Counted from the stretch's first letter, positions 11,423 through 21,876 are shown. The stretch is DNA of 64,000 nucleotides from Chloroflexota bacterium (GCA_009692845.1 SHYK01000004.1:124001-188000); one strand, 5' to 3'. Notes: generated by a model not told the origin, from the letters alone. Program-made: numbers and translations.

Positions 11423-12428
11423 AATGCTGATAGCCTCCCGACGCGACCACTACCAGCTCGCCACTCGCTTCCCGCAGGCGAACCTCGGGATGCTCGCCGG
11501 CCTGGCGGACGATCGCGCCAATCACCGTGACTGGGGCCTCTCCGAGGATTTGCAGGCGGGAGTTGGCCTGGTCCAGGGCGCCCCGGGAGCCGGTGCAAAC
11601 CAGCTCATAGTCCTCTCCGCCCGTAAGCGCCAGGTCCAGCGCCGCGGATCCGAACGCCCTGGCAGCGTCCGGATCGACCGGGACCAGATCCGAGTCGATT
11701 TCCGCGTCGACTTTGCTCCGCTCGCAGATATGGCCGACGTCGGCGAGCAAGCCATCGCTTATGTCAATCGCACACCGGACGCCCGCCTCGACCAGCACCT
11801 GGCCAGCCGCCACCCGCGGACTCGGGCGGAGATGGGCAGCGATGATTCTCGCGGATCCGCTGCTGCGATCGTTCTGCTGGAGCATGCGAAGGCCAGCGGC
11901 GGATGCGCCCAGGGGACCAGTCACCGCGATAAGATCCCCCGGCTCGGCGGCGGATCGAGTCAGAATTGGCGGAGACCCTGCTCGAACCGGTAGCGATTCA
12001 CCGATTACCGTGATGTGCAACCAGACGACCGGGCTGCGAACGGTGTCCCCACCCACAATGTGACAGTCGAAAGCGGCTGCGCACTCCCGCATCCCGGCAT
12101 ACAGGGCCTCGGCCTCCTCGGCAGTGCGGTGCGCGGGCAAACCCAGCCCAACCAACGCATAGCGCGGGGCACCGCCCATGGCAGCAATGTCACTGAGATT
12201 CTCGGCCAAAGCCTTCCAGCCCAAATCCTCCCAGCTCGTGGTGCCGAGGTCGAAGTGGACGCCCTCGACCAGCGAATCCACCGTCGCCAGAGTAAGACAG
12301 TCGGGGGTTCCTCGCCAGACCGCGGCGTCATCGCCGATTCCAAGCACGAGCTGGGCGGGCGAGCCGCTGCCCAGTACCGTCGAGAGGCGCTGGATGAGTC
12401 CGAATTCGCCCAGGCTCGATAGCTTCAA
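11415..12428 (-). CDS. thiL: thiamine-monophosphate kinase
   Basis: LGEFGLIQRLSTVLG, LGIGDDAAVW, VDSLVEGVHFDL; TTG start at 12428 with GTGAGGG upstream preferred over 12536. Confidence 0.9.
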   Translation of the reverse strand: MKLSSLGEFGLIQRLSTVLGSGSPAQLVLGIGDDAAVWRGTPDCLTLATVDSLVEGVHFDLGTTSWEDLGWKALAENLSDIAAMGGAPRYALVGLGLPAHRTAEEAEALYAGMRECAAAFDCHIVGGDTVRSPVVWLHITVIGESLPVRAGSPPILTRSAAEPGDLIAVTGPLGASAAGLRMLQQNDRSSGSARIIAAHLRPSPRVAAGQVLVEAGVRCAIDISDGLLADVGHICERSKVDAEIDSDLVPVDPDAARAFGSAALDLALTGGEDYELVCTGSRGALDQANSRLQILGEAPVTVIGAIVRQAGEHPEVRLREASGELVVVASGGYQHFG

Positions 12429-12510
12429 ATATTGACCCTCACGTGCCCAGGTGCGGAAATTATACGAGGCCCCCCTATAATTCCCCGGCCTTAACCATTG
12501 GGGAGTGATA

Positions 12511-13248
12511 GTGCGAATCGGCGTTGTGACTGACATTCACAGTAATCTGGTCGCCCTGGAGACGGTGCTGGGGGACATGGGCCCAGTGGATGCGCTGTGG
12601 TGCCTGGGCGATATCGTCGGCTACGGCCCATGGCCGAACGAATGCATATCGATCATCCGGGAGCGTGCCGATGTGGTGATCGCCGGCAACCACGATCTGG
12701 TGACCGTGGGGAGCCCGCTGGTCTCGGCGGACGACTTCAACCCGGACGCAGCCGCCGCGACCCAGTGGACCCAGGCCCAGCTTACCGCGGAATCTTCGGA
12801 CTTTCTCGAAGAGCTCGAGCCGCGACTTCAAGCAGCCGAGGTGACTTTTGCCCACGGGAGCCCGCGCCAGCCCGCCTGGGAATACTTGCTGAGCTCAGCA
12901 GGGGCGGCGGCAAGCTTCAAACTTTTTGACACGCAGCTCTGCCTGGTCGGCCACACCCACATTCCTTCCCTGTTCGTGGACCAGATTGATGGCAACGTGG
13001 GGGTGAAATACATGGAGGCGGACACCCGCTTCGAGGCTGGGGAGCAACGCTGCATCGCGAACCCGGGAAGTGTCGGCCAGTCCCGAGATCATGATTCGCG
13101 AGCAGCCTACCTCATGCTCGAAATGAATGGCACTGGTCCGGTGCTCGAATGGAAACGTATTCCCTACGACATCGGCACAGTGCAAGAAGAGATGCGCCGG
13201 GTCGGGCTCCCCCAGTTCTTCATCGAGCGCCTCGAACATGGCGTATAG
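12511..13248 (+). CDS. calcineurin-like metallophosphoesterase (YfcE/MJ0936-type)
   Basis: VVTDIHSNLVALE, CLGDIVGYGP, AGNHDLVT, VGHTHIP, NPGSVGQSRD. Confidence 0.9.
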   Translation: MRIGVVTDIHSNLVALETVLGDMGPVDALWCLGDIVGYGPWPNECISIIRERADVVIAGNHDLVTVGSPLVSADDFNPDAAAATQWTQAQLTAESSDFLEELEPRLQAAEVTFAHGSPRQPAWEYLLSSAGAAASFKLFDTQLCLVGHTHIPSLFVDQIDGNVGVKYMEADTRFEAGEQRCIANPGSVGQSRDHDSRAAYLMLEMNGTGPVLEWKRIPYDIGTVQEEMRRVGLPQFFIERLEHGV

Positions 13249-13324
13249 AGGCCCCACGGGCGACAGATCAAACAAGTTATGAGGGGGCGGGTCCCCAATA
13301 AGACATCAACCCTGCAGGTCCAAC

Positions 13325-14314
13325 CTACCCCTTCATGCGGTTGGGGCCTCCTAGAACCTTGGGGTTGAGGACCCGAACCGGGTCGCCGGCCAGGAAAGTC
13401 TGGGTGTTCTCGATGGACTGGCCGTAAATCGCTCGGTAAGCATCCTCGGTCACATACCCCAGGTGAGGCGTCACCACTGTGTTCTCGAACCGTCGAAACG
13501 GGTGGTCGGCCGGGAGTGGCTCAACGTCGAACACGTCCAAGCCGGCACCGGCGATCGATCGACGCTGAAGGGTGTCAATCAAAGCGGCTTCGTCAACGAT
13601 GGGGCCACGCGACGTGTTGATGAGATAGGCGCTCGGCTTCATCAGGGCGAGCTCCCGGGCCCCGATCATGCCCTGGCTGCGCTCGCTGAGCACGTAATGA
13701 AGCGAAACGAAGTCCGAGCTGGCCAGCAGCTCGTCCTTGGTCGCGTAGGTTGCGCCAACTTCAGCGGCTCTTTCCGTGGTGAGATTCTGGCTCCAGGCCA
13801 GGACCTTCATGTCGAAGGCCAGGCCCACCTTGGCCACCGCGGTCCCCAGGCGGCCCAGGCCAATTACGCCTAGCGTTTTGTCGGTGAGCCCTTCCCCCAC
13901 CGTGTTCTGCCAGGTGCCCGCCCGAACCGACGCGTCCTCTTGTGGAATGTGACGGATAAGGGCGAGGATCAACCCCCAGGTCAGCTCGGCCGCGACCGGA
14001 CCCAAGCCCATGGACGTGCCCGAGCAGACGATCCCCAGTTCGGTCGCCGCCTCCAGGTCAAAGACCGCATTGCGCGCACCAGCCGTGATGAGCAGCTTCA
14101 AGTTTGGCAATCTTTCCAGGAGCGAGCGCGGCATTGGCGTTCGCTCCCGCATCCCGATCACCACGTCGTAGTCGCTCAGGCGCGCCGCGACGGCAGCTTC
14201 ATCGAAGAGATGATCCGGAAACGCGTCGACTTTGGCCTCCGCGGCAAGGGCACCCCAATCAGCCATTTTGAGCGCGATCTGCTGGTAATCGTCCAGAATC
14301 GCTATGCGCAGCAT
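13325..14314 (-). CDS. D-isomer-specific 2-hydroxyacid dehydrogenase
   Basis: LGVIGLGRLGTAVAKVGLAFDMKV, NTSRGPIVDEAALI, AGLDVFDVEPLP. Confidence 0.9.
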   Translation of the reverse strand: MLRIAILDDYQQIALKMADWGALAAEAKVDAFPDHLFDEAAVAARLSDYDVVIGMRERTPMPRSLLERLPNLKLLITAGARNAVFDLEAATELGIVCSGTSMGLGPVAAELTWGLILALIRHIPQEDASVRAGTWQNTVGEGLTDKTLGVIGLGRLGTAVAKVGLAFDMKVLAWSQNLTTERAAEVGATYATKDELLASSDFVSLHYVLSERSQGMIGARELALMKPSAYLINTSRGPIVDEAALIDTLQRRSIAGAGLDVFDVEPLPADHPFRRFENTVVTPHLGYVTEDAYRAIYGQSIENTQTFLAGDPVRVLNPKVLGGPNRMKG

Positions 14315-14519
14315 GACAACCCTCCAGTCAATCGCTCTAACGAAGCGGGCCCCTCTGCTCGAATACCTCCCAGTGCATGTGGGAGCCGGGGCGATAATGC
14401 TGTCATGCTGTGAACCCGTTGTCCAGAAGCAGGTGGCGGAACGAACCTAAATTGAAGGGACCGACCGCCGCTCTGGTCACTATCGCAATCACATTTGACA
14501 CTGACCCTTAGGAGCACGA

Positions 14520-15716
14520 TTGATCTCTCCCCGTGGGAGCTCCCCCCAGGAAGCCCTGCTGCCGGACCTCGTCGAATCCACCCAGCACATCGCTCTGGAT
14601 AAGGCGGGCGCTTCCCCGGGTATATTCCCTTCCCAGCTACTGGAGGAGGCGGCCCGCGCCGAATGGATCTGCTCTGACGAGCCGATCAGGCCCGACCAGG
14701 TCCAGCCAGCCAGCCTCGACCTGCGCCTGGGGCCAGTAGCCTATCGGGTGCGGGCGAGCTTCCTGCCCGGCAAGCACCCAGTGGTCGAGCGCCTGGACAG
14801 CTTGAAGACCCACCAGCTCGATCTTTCGGTCCCCACCGTGCTCGAACGAGGCTGCATCTACATCGTGCCGCTGGTCGAACGGCTCCAGCTTCCGGAGAGC
14901 ATCTCGGCGCGAGCGAACCCCAAGAGCTCCACCGGGCGACTCGACGTTTTCACTCGCCTCATCACGGACTTCAGCCGCGAGTTCGACCAGGTCCGCCCGG
15001 GCTACAAAGGCGGCCTCTATCTGGAGATCGTCCCCCAGACCTTCAGCATCCTGGTCCGGGCCGGTACTCGGCTGACCCAGCTCCGGCTGATGCGGGGCTC
15101 GCCCGCCGATTCCGACGCGCTCTTGAACGCCTTGCACGAGGAGCAGACCCTGGTTTTTGGCGACGAGGAGGCAACCCCGGAGCCGTTCATCTCCCGGGGG
15201 CTCTGGCTCTCGGTGGACATGCGGGGGGGCGACCTCAGCGAGATCATCGGCTACCGCGCCAAACCCCACACGCCCCTGGTAGACGTCGATCAAGTGGGCG
15301 CCTACGACCCGCGAGATTTCTGGGATCCGATCGAGCGGCCCCGAGATGGGCAATTGCTGCTCAACCCGGAGGCCTTCTACATCCTCTGCTCGAAGGAGCG
15401 AATCCGGGTGCCCATGACCGCGGCGGCCGAGATGGTGAGCTATGAGCCATCCGTGGGGGAATTCCGGAACCACTACGCCGGATTTTTCGATCCCGGTTTC
15501 GGCTTCCGTACTGACGATGTGCGGGGCACTCACGCAGTGCTGGAGGTGCGTTCGCACGAAGTGCCGTTCATCCTCGAGGACGGCCAGCACGTGAGCCGCC
15601 TGGTGTACCAGACGCTGATCGAGCCGGCGAATAAAGCTTATGGGGCCGACTTGGGCTCGTCGTACCAGCATCAGCGGGTTTCTCTAAGCAAGCACTTCAA
15701 GCCGTGGGAACAGTAA
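14520..15716 (+). CDS. dcd: 2'-deoxycytidine 5'-triphosphate deaminase, long two-domain form
   Basis: QPASLDLRLGPVAYRVRASFLPG..., ARANPKSSTGRLDVFTRLI; ~398 aa DCD_N-type architecture. Confidence 0.85.
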   Translation: MISPRGSSPQEALLPDLVESTQHIALDKAGASPGIFPSQLLEEAARAEWICSDEPIRPDQVQPASLDLRLGPVAYRVRASFLPGKHPVVERLDSLKTHQLDLSVPTVLERGCIYIVPLVERLQLPESISARANPKSSTGRLDVFTRLITDFSREFDQVRPGYKGGLYLEIVPQTFSILVRAGTRLTQLRLMRGSPADSDALLNALHEEQTLVFGDEEATPEPFISRGLWLSVDMRGGDLSEIIGYRAKPHTPLVDVDQVGAYDPRDFWDPIERPRDGQLLLNPEAFYILCSKERIRVPMTAAAEMVSYEPSVGEFRNHYAGFFDPGFGFRTDDVRGTHAVLEVRSHEVPFILEDGQHVSRLVYQTLIEPANKAYGADLGSSYQHQRVSLSKHFKPWEQ

Positions 15717-15799
15717 TTGCGTTCGAGCGCATCCTTTCGGCGGGCTCAAGACGAGTCCTTCGAGTGCCTCAGGACGGGCGGGCATGGATTGCGAGCTGA

Positions 15800-18700
15800 A
15801 TGCAGCTGATTGATGGGCGGCCCGTGTATTCCGCATCTGACCTGGTCGGGCACCTGGAATGCTCCTATCTCACCGAGCTCGAACGGGCGGCGCTCGACGG
15901 GCTGACGGCGCGTCCCCACCGCCGGGATGCCGAGCTTGACGTTCTCCAGCGACGCGGGGTGGAGCACGAGCTCCGCTACCTCCGCGAGCTCCAGGCGCTG
16001 GGGAAGACAGTAGTCACCATTGGGACCGGCGCCGGGGGGCAAGTCCCTGCCCTCCCGGACCAGAGCCAGGTCGAGAGACACTACGGCACCCGACTACGAA
16101 ACGACGCCGAGGCAACTCGACTCGCGATGGCGGCGGGAGCCGACATTATCTACCAGGCGACATTCTTTGATGGGGGATGGGTCGGGCACGCGGACTTCCT
16201 GCTGCGAGTCGATGATCCAGAGCGTCCGAGCAGTCTCGGCGCTTATCACTACGAGATCGCCGACACCAAGCTCGCCCACCACGTGAAGGCCAGCGCGCTC
16301 CTGCAGATCTGCAGTTACATCGATCAACTGGAGCCAATCCAGGGAATCCGCCCTCGCGTGATGCACGTCGTGCTGGGCGGCAATCCCCGCCACACCGAAA
16401 GTTTCCGGGTGGACGATTTCATGGCCTATTACCGAAGGGCCAAGCGCAATTTCGAGGCCGCCGTCGGGCCGGGCGCTCCGCAGCCCGTTTTCCCCTTACC
16501 TCTTGCACCGGATCCGGTCGAGCATTGCGACGTCTGCCGCTGGGTCGTCGAGTGTAATGAGCGACGGCGCGCGGACGACCATCTCAGCCTGGTGGCGGGC
16601 ATCAGCCGCCGCCAGCGCCAGGACCTCACCGAGCGCGGTGTGGACACTCTCGCCGCCCTGGCGGAGCTCGCTCTCCCAGTCGACCCGCCGCCCCAACGCA
16701 CCAGCCGCGCGGCCCTCGAGCGAGTCCGCGAACAAGCCCGCATCCAGGCCGAAGGGCGAACTCTGGGACGCACCCTCCACGAGCTATTACTTCCAGTGGA
16801 AGAGGACAACGGCCTGGCAATGCTTCCGCCGCCCTCGGCCGGCGATCTCTTCCTCGACCTGGAGGGGGACCCGTTCGCCTTTGACGATGGGCTGGACTAT
16901 TTGTTCGGGATCCTGGAGCCGGCCCTGGGTGGAACCGACGGCGAGCCGTATTTTCACAGCTTCTGGTCGCGTGATTCGGTCGGAGAATTCTCTTTCGAGG
17001 GCGAGCGGCTCGCTTTCGAGCAGACGGTCGACCTGATCATGAATCGACTTGCGGCCGACCCGTCGCTCCACGTTTATCACTATGCCCCCTACGAGCCGAC
17101 CGCCTTCAAACGGCTGATGGCGCGGCACGCTACCCGCGAGGCGGAGATCGACTTTCTGCTCAGGGCAGGCATTTTTGTGGATCTGTATCGGACGGTGCGC
17201 CAGGGGCTCCGGGCCTCGGTGGAGAGCTATTCGATCAAGAAGCTGGAGCCCCTTTACGGCTTCAATCGGACGGTCGATCTACGCGACGCCGGATCGAGCA
17301 TCGCGGCCTTCGAAGAGTGGCTGCAGGCAGCAGGGTCGCCAGCCAGGGAGGAACCTCGGCTGGCGCTTGCCCTCGACATCCCTTCCCAGCAAGAAGCAGG
17401 GAAAGAATGGCCCGTTCCGAATGCTGATCAGCTAGAGCGCATCCTCCTCTACAACCGAGATGACGTGCTCAGTACCTGGCGCCTCCGCGATTGGCTGGAG
17501 GAACAGCGCGCCCAGCTCCAATCGGCGGGCACGGTGGTGCCGCGGCCCACTTTTGACGATGGAGATCCCTCCCCTGAGTTGGCCGAGAATCTGAAGGCCA
17601 CGGCGGAAATCGCCGAGCGGCTCACCGATAGTGTGCCGGCCAGCCCCGAAGCCCGAGATCCGGGCCAGCAGCCAGCGGGCTTGCTGGCCCAGCTCCTGAG
17701 CTGGCATCGTCGGGAGGAGAAATCGTTCTGGTGGCTGTACTACCACTTGATGGACGACCTGACCGACGACGAGCGGATCGAGGCGAAGGAGCCGATTGGG
17801 GGCCTGGAGTTCGTCTCGGTCGTCGCAGAAAACCGGTCCAACCGCACCTATCGGTACCGCTTTCCCGCCCAGGAGCACTCGATCGACCTTCATTCGACCG
17901 TCCGCGATCCCCTGACTGCGAGGTCGGCGGGCAAGGTAGTAGCCCTCGACGAGATGGAGCGGACGATCGATCTGCGCCGGCTCAAGGCCAGGGAATCCGA
18001 GGGTCACCCGACCGCGCTCATTCCGTTCGAGCGAATACCAACCGAAATTTTGCGAGCAAGCCTGCTCCAGCTCGGAACCTGGGTCGCCGAAAATGGGGTG
18101 GACCCTCCGGGCCGCTTCCGCGCCGCGCGGGACCTCTTGCTCCGTACCCCACCCCGACACGCATCCGTTCGCGCCGGCTCGCTCGAAGGGCCGCCATCTT
18201 TGTCCGTTCGCGCTGAGGCCCTCGCAGCGCCCGAACCACTTCCCGTTCGCCCTGAGGCTCTCGAAGGGCCACCACTCCAAAGGCCCGGCGAGGACGTCTT
18301 GGATGCCGCTTGCCGATTAGCTCTGGAGTTGAACGAAGGAGTGCTCGCCATCCAGGGTCCGCCCGGTTCGGGAAAGACCTTCACCGCCGCCCGCATGATC
18401 GCCACCCTCCTGGCAGCGGGGAGAAAAGTGGGTATCACCGCCAACAGCCACAAGGTGATCAGCAATCTGCTGAGCGCCACCTGTCGCGCTTGCGCGGATC
18501 TCAGTGTTGAGATCGCTGCCGTCCAGAAGGCGGACGAAGGTGCTGTTTGTGATGATCCCCACGTGACGCCGGTTAGCAGCAACGCCGCCGTGCTCGATGA
18601 TCTCCAGCATGGCTTCGCCAACGTCGCGGCCGGCACGGCCTGGATCTGGGCGCGGCCGGAGATGGAGGCCGCCGTCGACGTCCTCTTCATCGATGAGGCG

Positions 18701-19525
18701 GGCCAGTTTTCCCTGGCGAATGCGCTGGCCGTAGCGCCCGCGGCGCGCTCCCTGGTGTTGCTAGGCGATCCCCAACAGCTCGATCAGCCGCTTCAGGGGA
18801 CCCACCCCCCCGGTGCGGAGGCATCCGCGCTTGGCCACTTCCTGGGTGCCGAAACCACCATGTCGGCCGACCGCGGGCTTTTCCTCGAGCACACCTGGCG
18901 GATGCACCCGGACATTTGCGCCTTCACCTCAGCGGCCTTTTACGAAGGGCGTCTGGAGTCGCGAGCCAACCTGACCGGCCAGCGGTTGGATGCGCCGTCG
19001 TTGGACGGCTCAGGACTCCGACTGCTCACCATCACCCATCAGGGAAATGACAACTGCTCGGATGAAGAAGCAGCCATCGTGGCCCAGATCGCCCGCGACT
19101 TGGTCGAAGGGCTTGGCGACTGGACCAACCAGCTGGGACGCCGCAGGAAATTGACCTGGGCGGACATCTTGATCGTCGCGCCCTATAACGCGCAGGTGGC
19201 CGCCATCCAGCAGCTGCTGCCCAGCGAGGCGCGGGTGGGCACCGTGGACAAGTTCCAGGGCCAGGAGGCGGCGATCAGCATCTACTCGATGGCCAGCTCG
19301 TCGGCCGATGACGCGCCCCGCGGCATGAGCTTTCTCTACAGCCGCAATCGACTCAACGTCGCCACCTCCCGGGCCCGCTGCCTCACGTTGCTGGTCTGTT
19401 CGCCCAAGCTGCTTCAGGTCCGCGCGCGCACTCCTGAGCAAATCCGGCTCGCCAATGCACTCTGTCAGTTTGCGGAGTATGCAACGATAGTCTCGGCTGT
19501 CTTGTCATCGGAAGCTGACCGCTAG
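15800..19525 (+). CDS. TM0106-family RecB-like nuclease fused to Dna2/UPF1-like helicase; contains an in-frame 39-bp tandem repeat
   Basis: N-term ASDLVGHLECSYLTELERA, GDLFLDLEGDPF, YNRDDVLSTWRLRDWL; helicase GPPGSGKTFTAA, LFIDEAGQFSLANA, VDKFQGQEAAISIYSM. Confidence 0.9.
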   Translation: MQLIDGRPVYSASDLVGHLECSYLTELERAALDGLTARPHRRDAELDVLQRRGVEHELRYLRELQALGKTVVTIGTGAGGQVPALPDQSQVERHYGTRLRNDAEATRLAMAAGADIIYQATFFDGGWVGHADFLLRVDDPERPSSLGAYHYEIADTKLAHHVKASALLQICSYIDQLEPIQGIRPRVMHVVLGGNPRHTESFRVDDFMAYYRRAKRNFEAAVGPGAPQPVFPLPLAPDPVEHCDVCRWVVECNERRRADDHLSLVAGISRRQRQDLTERGVDTLAALAELALPVDPPPQRTSRAALERVREQARIQAEGRTLGRTLHELLLPVEEDNGLAMLPPPSAGDLFLDLEGDPFAFDDGLDYLFGILEPALGGTDGEPYFHSFWSRDSVGEFSFEGERLAFEQTVDLIMNRLAADPSLHVYHYAPYEPTAFKRLMARHATREAEIDFLLRAGIFVDLYRTVRQGLRASVESYSIKKLEPLYGFNRTVDLRDAGSSIAAFEEWLQAAGSPAREEPRLALALDIPSQQEAGKEWPVPNADQLERILLYNRDDVLSTWRLRDWLEEQRAQLQSAGTVVPRPTFDDGDPSPELAENLKATAEIAERLTDSVPASPEARDPGQQPAGLLAQLLSWHRREEKSFWWLYYHLMDDLTDDERIEAKEPIGGLEFVSVVAENRSNRTYRYRFPAQEHSIDLHSTVRDPLTARSAGKVVALDEMERTIDLRRLKARESEGHPTALIPFERIPTEILRASLLQLGTWVAENGVDPPGRFRAARDLLLRTPPRHASVRAGSLEGPPSLSVRAEALAAPEPLPVRPEALEGPPLQRPGEDVLDAACRLALELNEGVLAIQGPPGSGKTFTAARMIATLLAAGRKVGITANSHKVISNLLSATCRACADLSVEIAAVQKADEGAVCDDPHVTPVSSNAAVLDDLQHGFANVAAGTAWIWARPEMEAAVDVLFIDEAGQFSLANALAVAPAARSLVLLGDPQQLDQPLQGTHPPGAEASALGHFLGAETTMSADRGLFLEHTWRMHPDICAFTSAAFYEGRLESRANLTGQRLDAPSLDGSGLRLLTITHQGNDNCSDEEAAIVAQIARDLVEGLGDWTNQLGRRRKLTWADILIVAPYNAQVAAIQQLLPSEARVGTVDKFQGQEAAISIYSMASSSADDAPRGMSFLYSRNRLNVATSRARCLTLLVCSPKLLQVRARTPEQIRLANALCQFAEYATIVSAVLSSEADR
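18165..18281 (+). repeat. 3 x 39-bp tandem REP-like repeat inside helicase CDS
   Basis: GTTCGCGCCGGCTCGCTCGAAGGGCC / GTTCGCGCTGAGGCCCTCGCAGCGCC / GTTCGCCCTGAGGCTCTCGAAGGGCC beginning at 18167, 18206, 18245. Confidence 0.85.
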
Positions 19526-19637
19526 GCAGACCGACGGCGGGCTCAGCAGCCGGGCCCGAGACCTGGCTCCGGTAGGCCTGGAATTGAAAACAGCGACAAT
19601 CGAGCCGATACTCAGCCCAGATTGAGCCGGGGGTTGC

Positions 19638-20732
19638 ATGACCGAAGCGCGCGCCCACACCTATGACGCCGCTGGCGTGGACACCGAAAGCGCCGAACAC
19701 GGCCTCCAGCGGATCCTGGCCAGGCTTCGCCATACTTGGCCAATCAGCGGGGCGCCCGGCCAGGTGCAGCTTGATTTCGGCTACTTCGCAAACGTCATCG
19801 ACATCGGGGGCATAGGGCTGGCGATCTCTACGGATGGCGTGGGCAGCAAGGTCCTAATCGCCCAAATGATGGACAAGTACGACACCATCGGCATCGACTG
19901 TGTCGCGATGAACGTGAATGACATTCTCTGCGTGGGCGCCACCCCGATCTCTCTGGTGGATTACATTGCCGTCGAAAAGGCCAACCCGGAGCTCCTGGAT
20001 GAGATCTCGAAGGGGCTGGCTGTAGGCGCCGAAACAGCGAGCATTTCCATTACCGGTGGAGAAATTGCCCAGATGGGTGATGTCATCCAGGGTATTCGGC
20101 CCGGATACGCCTTCGATTTGGCCGGCACCGCGGTGGGAAGGGTCGCCCTCGACCGAATCATCGTCGGACGAGACCTCGAGCCAGGCGACGCCATCATTGG
20201 GATCGAGAGCAACGGCATCCACAGCAACGGGCTCAGCCTGGCTCGCAAGGTTCTGTTCGAGGACAACCCATTCGGCGTCCAATCGCGCCTTCCCGAGCTG
20301 TCCCGTCCATTGGGCGAAGAGCTACTCCGCCCAACCCACATCTACGTAAGCGAGATCGTTGACCTGCTCGCGCAGCAGATCCCGGTGAAGGCCATGGCTC
20401 ACATCACTAGCGACGGCCTCTTGAATCTGACCCGAGTGGCTGCCCAGGTGGGCTTCTCAATCGATGAGCTGCCCGAATGCCCGGGAATCTTCGCCGCGAT
20501 TCAGGAATATGGCCACGTGCCGATCGAGGAGATGTTCCAAGTTTACAACATGGGGATTGGCTTCTGCGTGATCGTCCCGGAGGCCAGCGCCGCCCCAACG
20601 ATCGCGACGATCTCCCAGCACGGGAAGCGAGCATTTCGGCTGGGATCGGTGATCCACGACCCCGAGCGGCAGGTCCACCTCCGGCAGCTCGGGCTCATCG
20701 GCCAGGGCAAACACTTCGCGCCTCTCCGCTAA
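19638..20732 (+). CDS. purM: phosphoribosylformylglycinamidine cyclo-ligase
   Basis: STDGVGSKVLIAQMMDKYDTIGIDCVAMNVNDILCVGATPISLVDYIAV. Confidence 0.93.
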   Translation: MTEARAHTYDAAGVDTESAEHGLQRILARLRHTWPISGAPGQVQLDFGYFANVIDIGGIGLAISTDGVGSKVLIAQMMDKYDTIGIDCVAMNVNDILCVGATPISLVDYIAVEKANPELLDEISKGLAVGAETASISITGGEIAQMGDVIQGIRPGYAFDLAGTAVGRVALDRIIVGRDLEPGDAIIGIESNGIHSNGLSLARKVLFEDNPFGVQSRLPELSRPLGEELLRPTHIYVSEIVDLLAQQIPVKAMAHITSDGLLNLTRVAAQVGFSIDELPECPGIFAAIQEYGHVPIEEMFQVYNMGIGFCVIVPEASAAPTIATISQHGKRAFRLGSVIHDPERQVHLRQLGLIGQGKHFAPLR

Positions 20733-20758
20733 AATTGGCGCGCTGAGGAGGGGCCGGC

Positions 20759-21802
20759 TTGGACGAAGCACAAAACCAGGTACTCCGCCAGGTCGGACCC
20801 GGTACTCCGATGGGGGAATTGCTCCGCCGTTACTGGCACCCGGTCGCCGTGGCCCAGGACCTCGACGAAAAACACCCGGTTCGGCTGGTACGCCTGCTCT
20901 CGGAGAGCCTCGTGCTGTTCCGCGACAAGCTGGGCGGGGTCGGCCTCATGCAGGATAAGTGCCCCCATCAGGGCACCTCGATGCTCTACGGCTTCCCCAC
21001 CAAACGAGGCTTGGCCTGTCCATCTCATGGATGGCTCTTCGAGACCGGTGGGTTCTGCCTCGGGGCAGTCATGGAGCACATCGAGGTTCGCGCCTATACG
21101 GTCCGTGAGCAGGCCGGCCTTTACTGGGCGTATCTGGGACCCAAGCCTGCGCCAGCCCTTCCATTGGATGACGTGCTCGGGGATGACGTGTTGGGGCGCA
21201 CCGACCGGCGGCGGCGCATCACCGTCTATCCCCAGATTTCAACCAATTGGTTCGCGGAGAGCCGCTATGCCCTGGACCCGTGGCGGCTCAGGGGGCACCA
21301 GGTTCCTGAGCTGCTCGGCGATCCTGGCCGCGCGGTGAAGCACGTCTCCTTCAGCCCCGCCGAGTACGGGATCAGCAAAGAAATCGTCCATACGGACGGA
21401 AGCGTGAAGCGGGAGCCGCTCCTGTTCCCCACCCACCTGCGGGCGGGTCCCCTCTGGCTGCTCACTCCGGTCGACGCGACTCAAACCCAGGTCATAACGA
21501 TCGATACGGTCCCCATTGAGGATCGAGGCATTTCGGAAGGGCCAGCGGCCGGATCGGCCGAGCCACCGGAGGTCGTTTATCTGCAATCGCAGGAGCGCGG
21601 CGACGACTGGGACCCCAATGCGCGGTGCAGCTTTTACTCGCCGTGGGGCCGCGCTCTGGGTGCCGACGCGGATCAGCATGAGACTCCCGGCCTCTCCCTA
21701 CTCCAGGATCTCCTCCTTCGCGAGCTCGACCGAGTCGCCCGAGGTGAGGATCCTATCGGCGTCATCCGGGACGTCGATCACCCGCTCGTCCCGACCGAAT
21801 AG
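20759..21802 (+). CDS. Rieske [2Fe-2S] oxygenase-like protein, degenerate mononuclear iron site (paralog 1)
   Basis: VGPGTPMGELLRRYWHPVA; Rieske CPHQGTSMLYGFPTKRGLACPSH; NWFAESRYALDPWRLRGH lacks D-x2-H-x4-H; TTG start with GAGGAGG. Confidence 0.85.
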   Translation: MDEAQNQVLRQVGPGTPMGELLRRYWHPVAVAQDLDEKHPVRLVRLLSESLVLFRDKLGGVGLMQDKCPHQGTSMLYGFPTKRGLACPSHGWLFETGGFCLGAVMEHIEVRAYTVREQAGLYWAYLGPKPAPALPLDDVLGDDVLGRTDRRRRITVYPQISTNWFAESRYALDPWRLRGHQVPELLGDPGRAVKHVSFSPAEYGISKEIVHTDGSVKREPLLFPTHLRAGPLWLLTPVDATQTQVITIDTVPIEDRGISEGPAAGSAEPPEVVYLQSQERGDDWDPNARCSFYSPWGRALGADADQHETPGLSLLQDLLLRELDRVARGEDPIGVIRDVDHPLVPTE

Positions 21803-21876
21803 TCTTGACGAAGGGCCGGCCGCGCTTCGCCGCCGCGTGCTAGCGAGTCGGCCGACCACGCCGATCCCTTAGCGCG

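Noticed and set aside
14637-15671. 344-aa minus-strand ORF over dcd
   Set aside because: Shadow ORF; composition follows codon periodicity of the opposite strand.
18165-18281. CRISPR-like periodicity in the 39-bp repeats
   Set aside because: Only three diverged units with no unique spacers, inside an open reading frame; REP-like tandem repeat is the better explanation.
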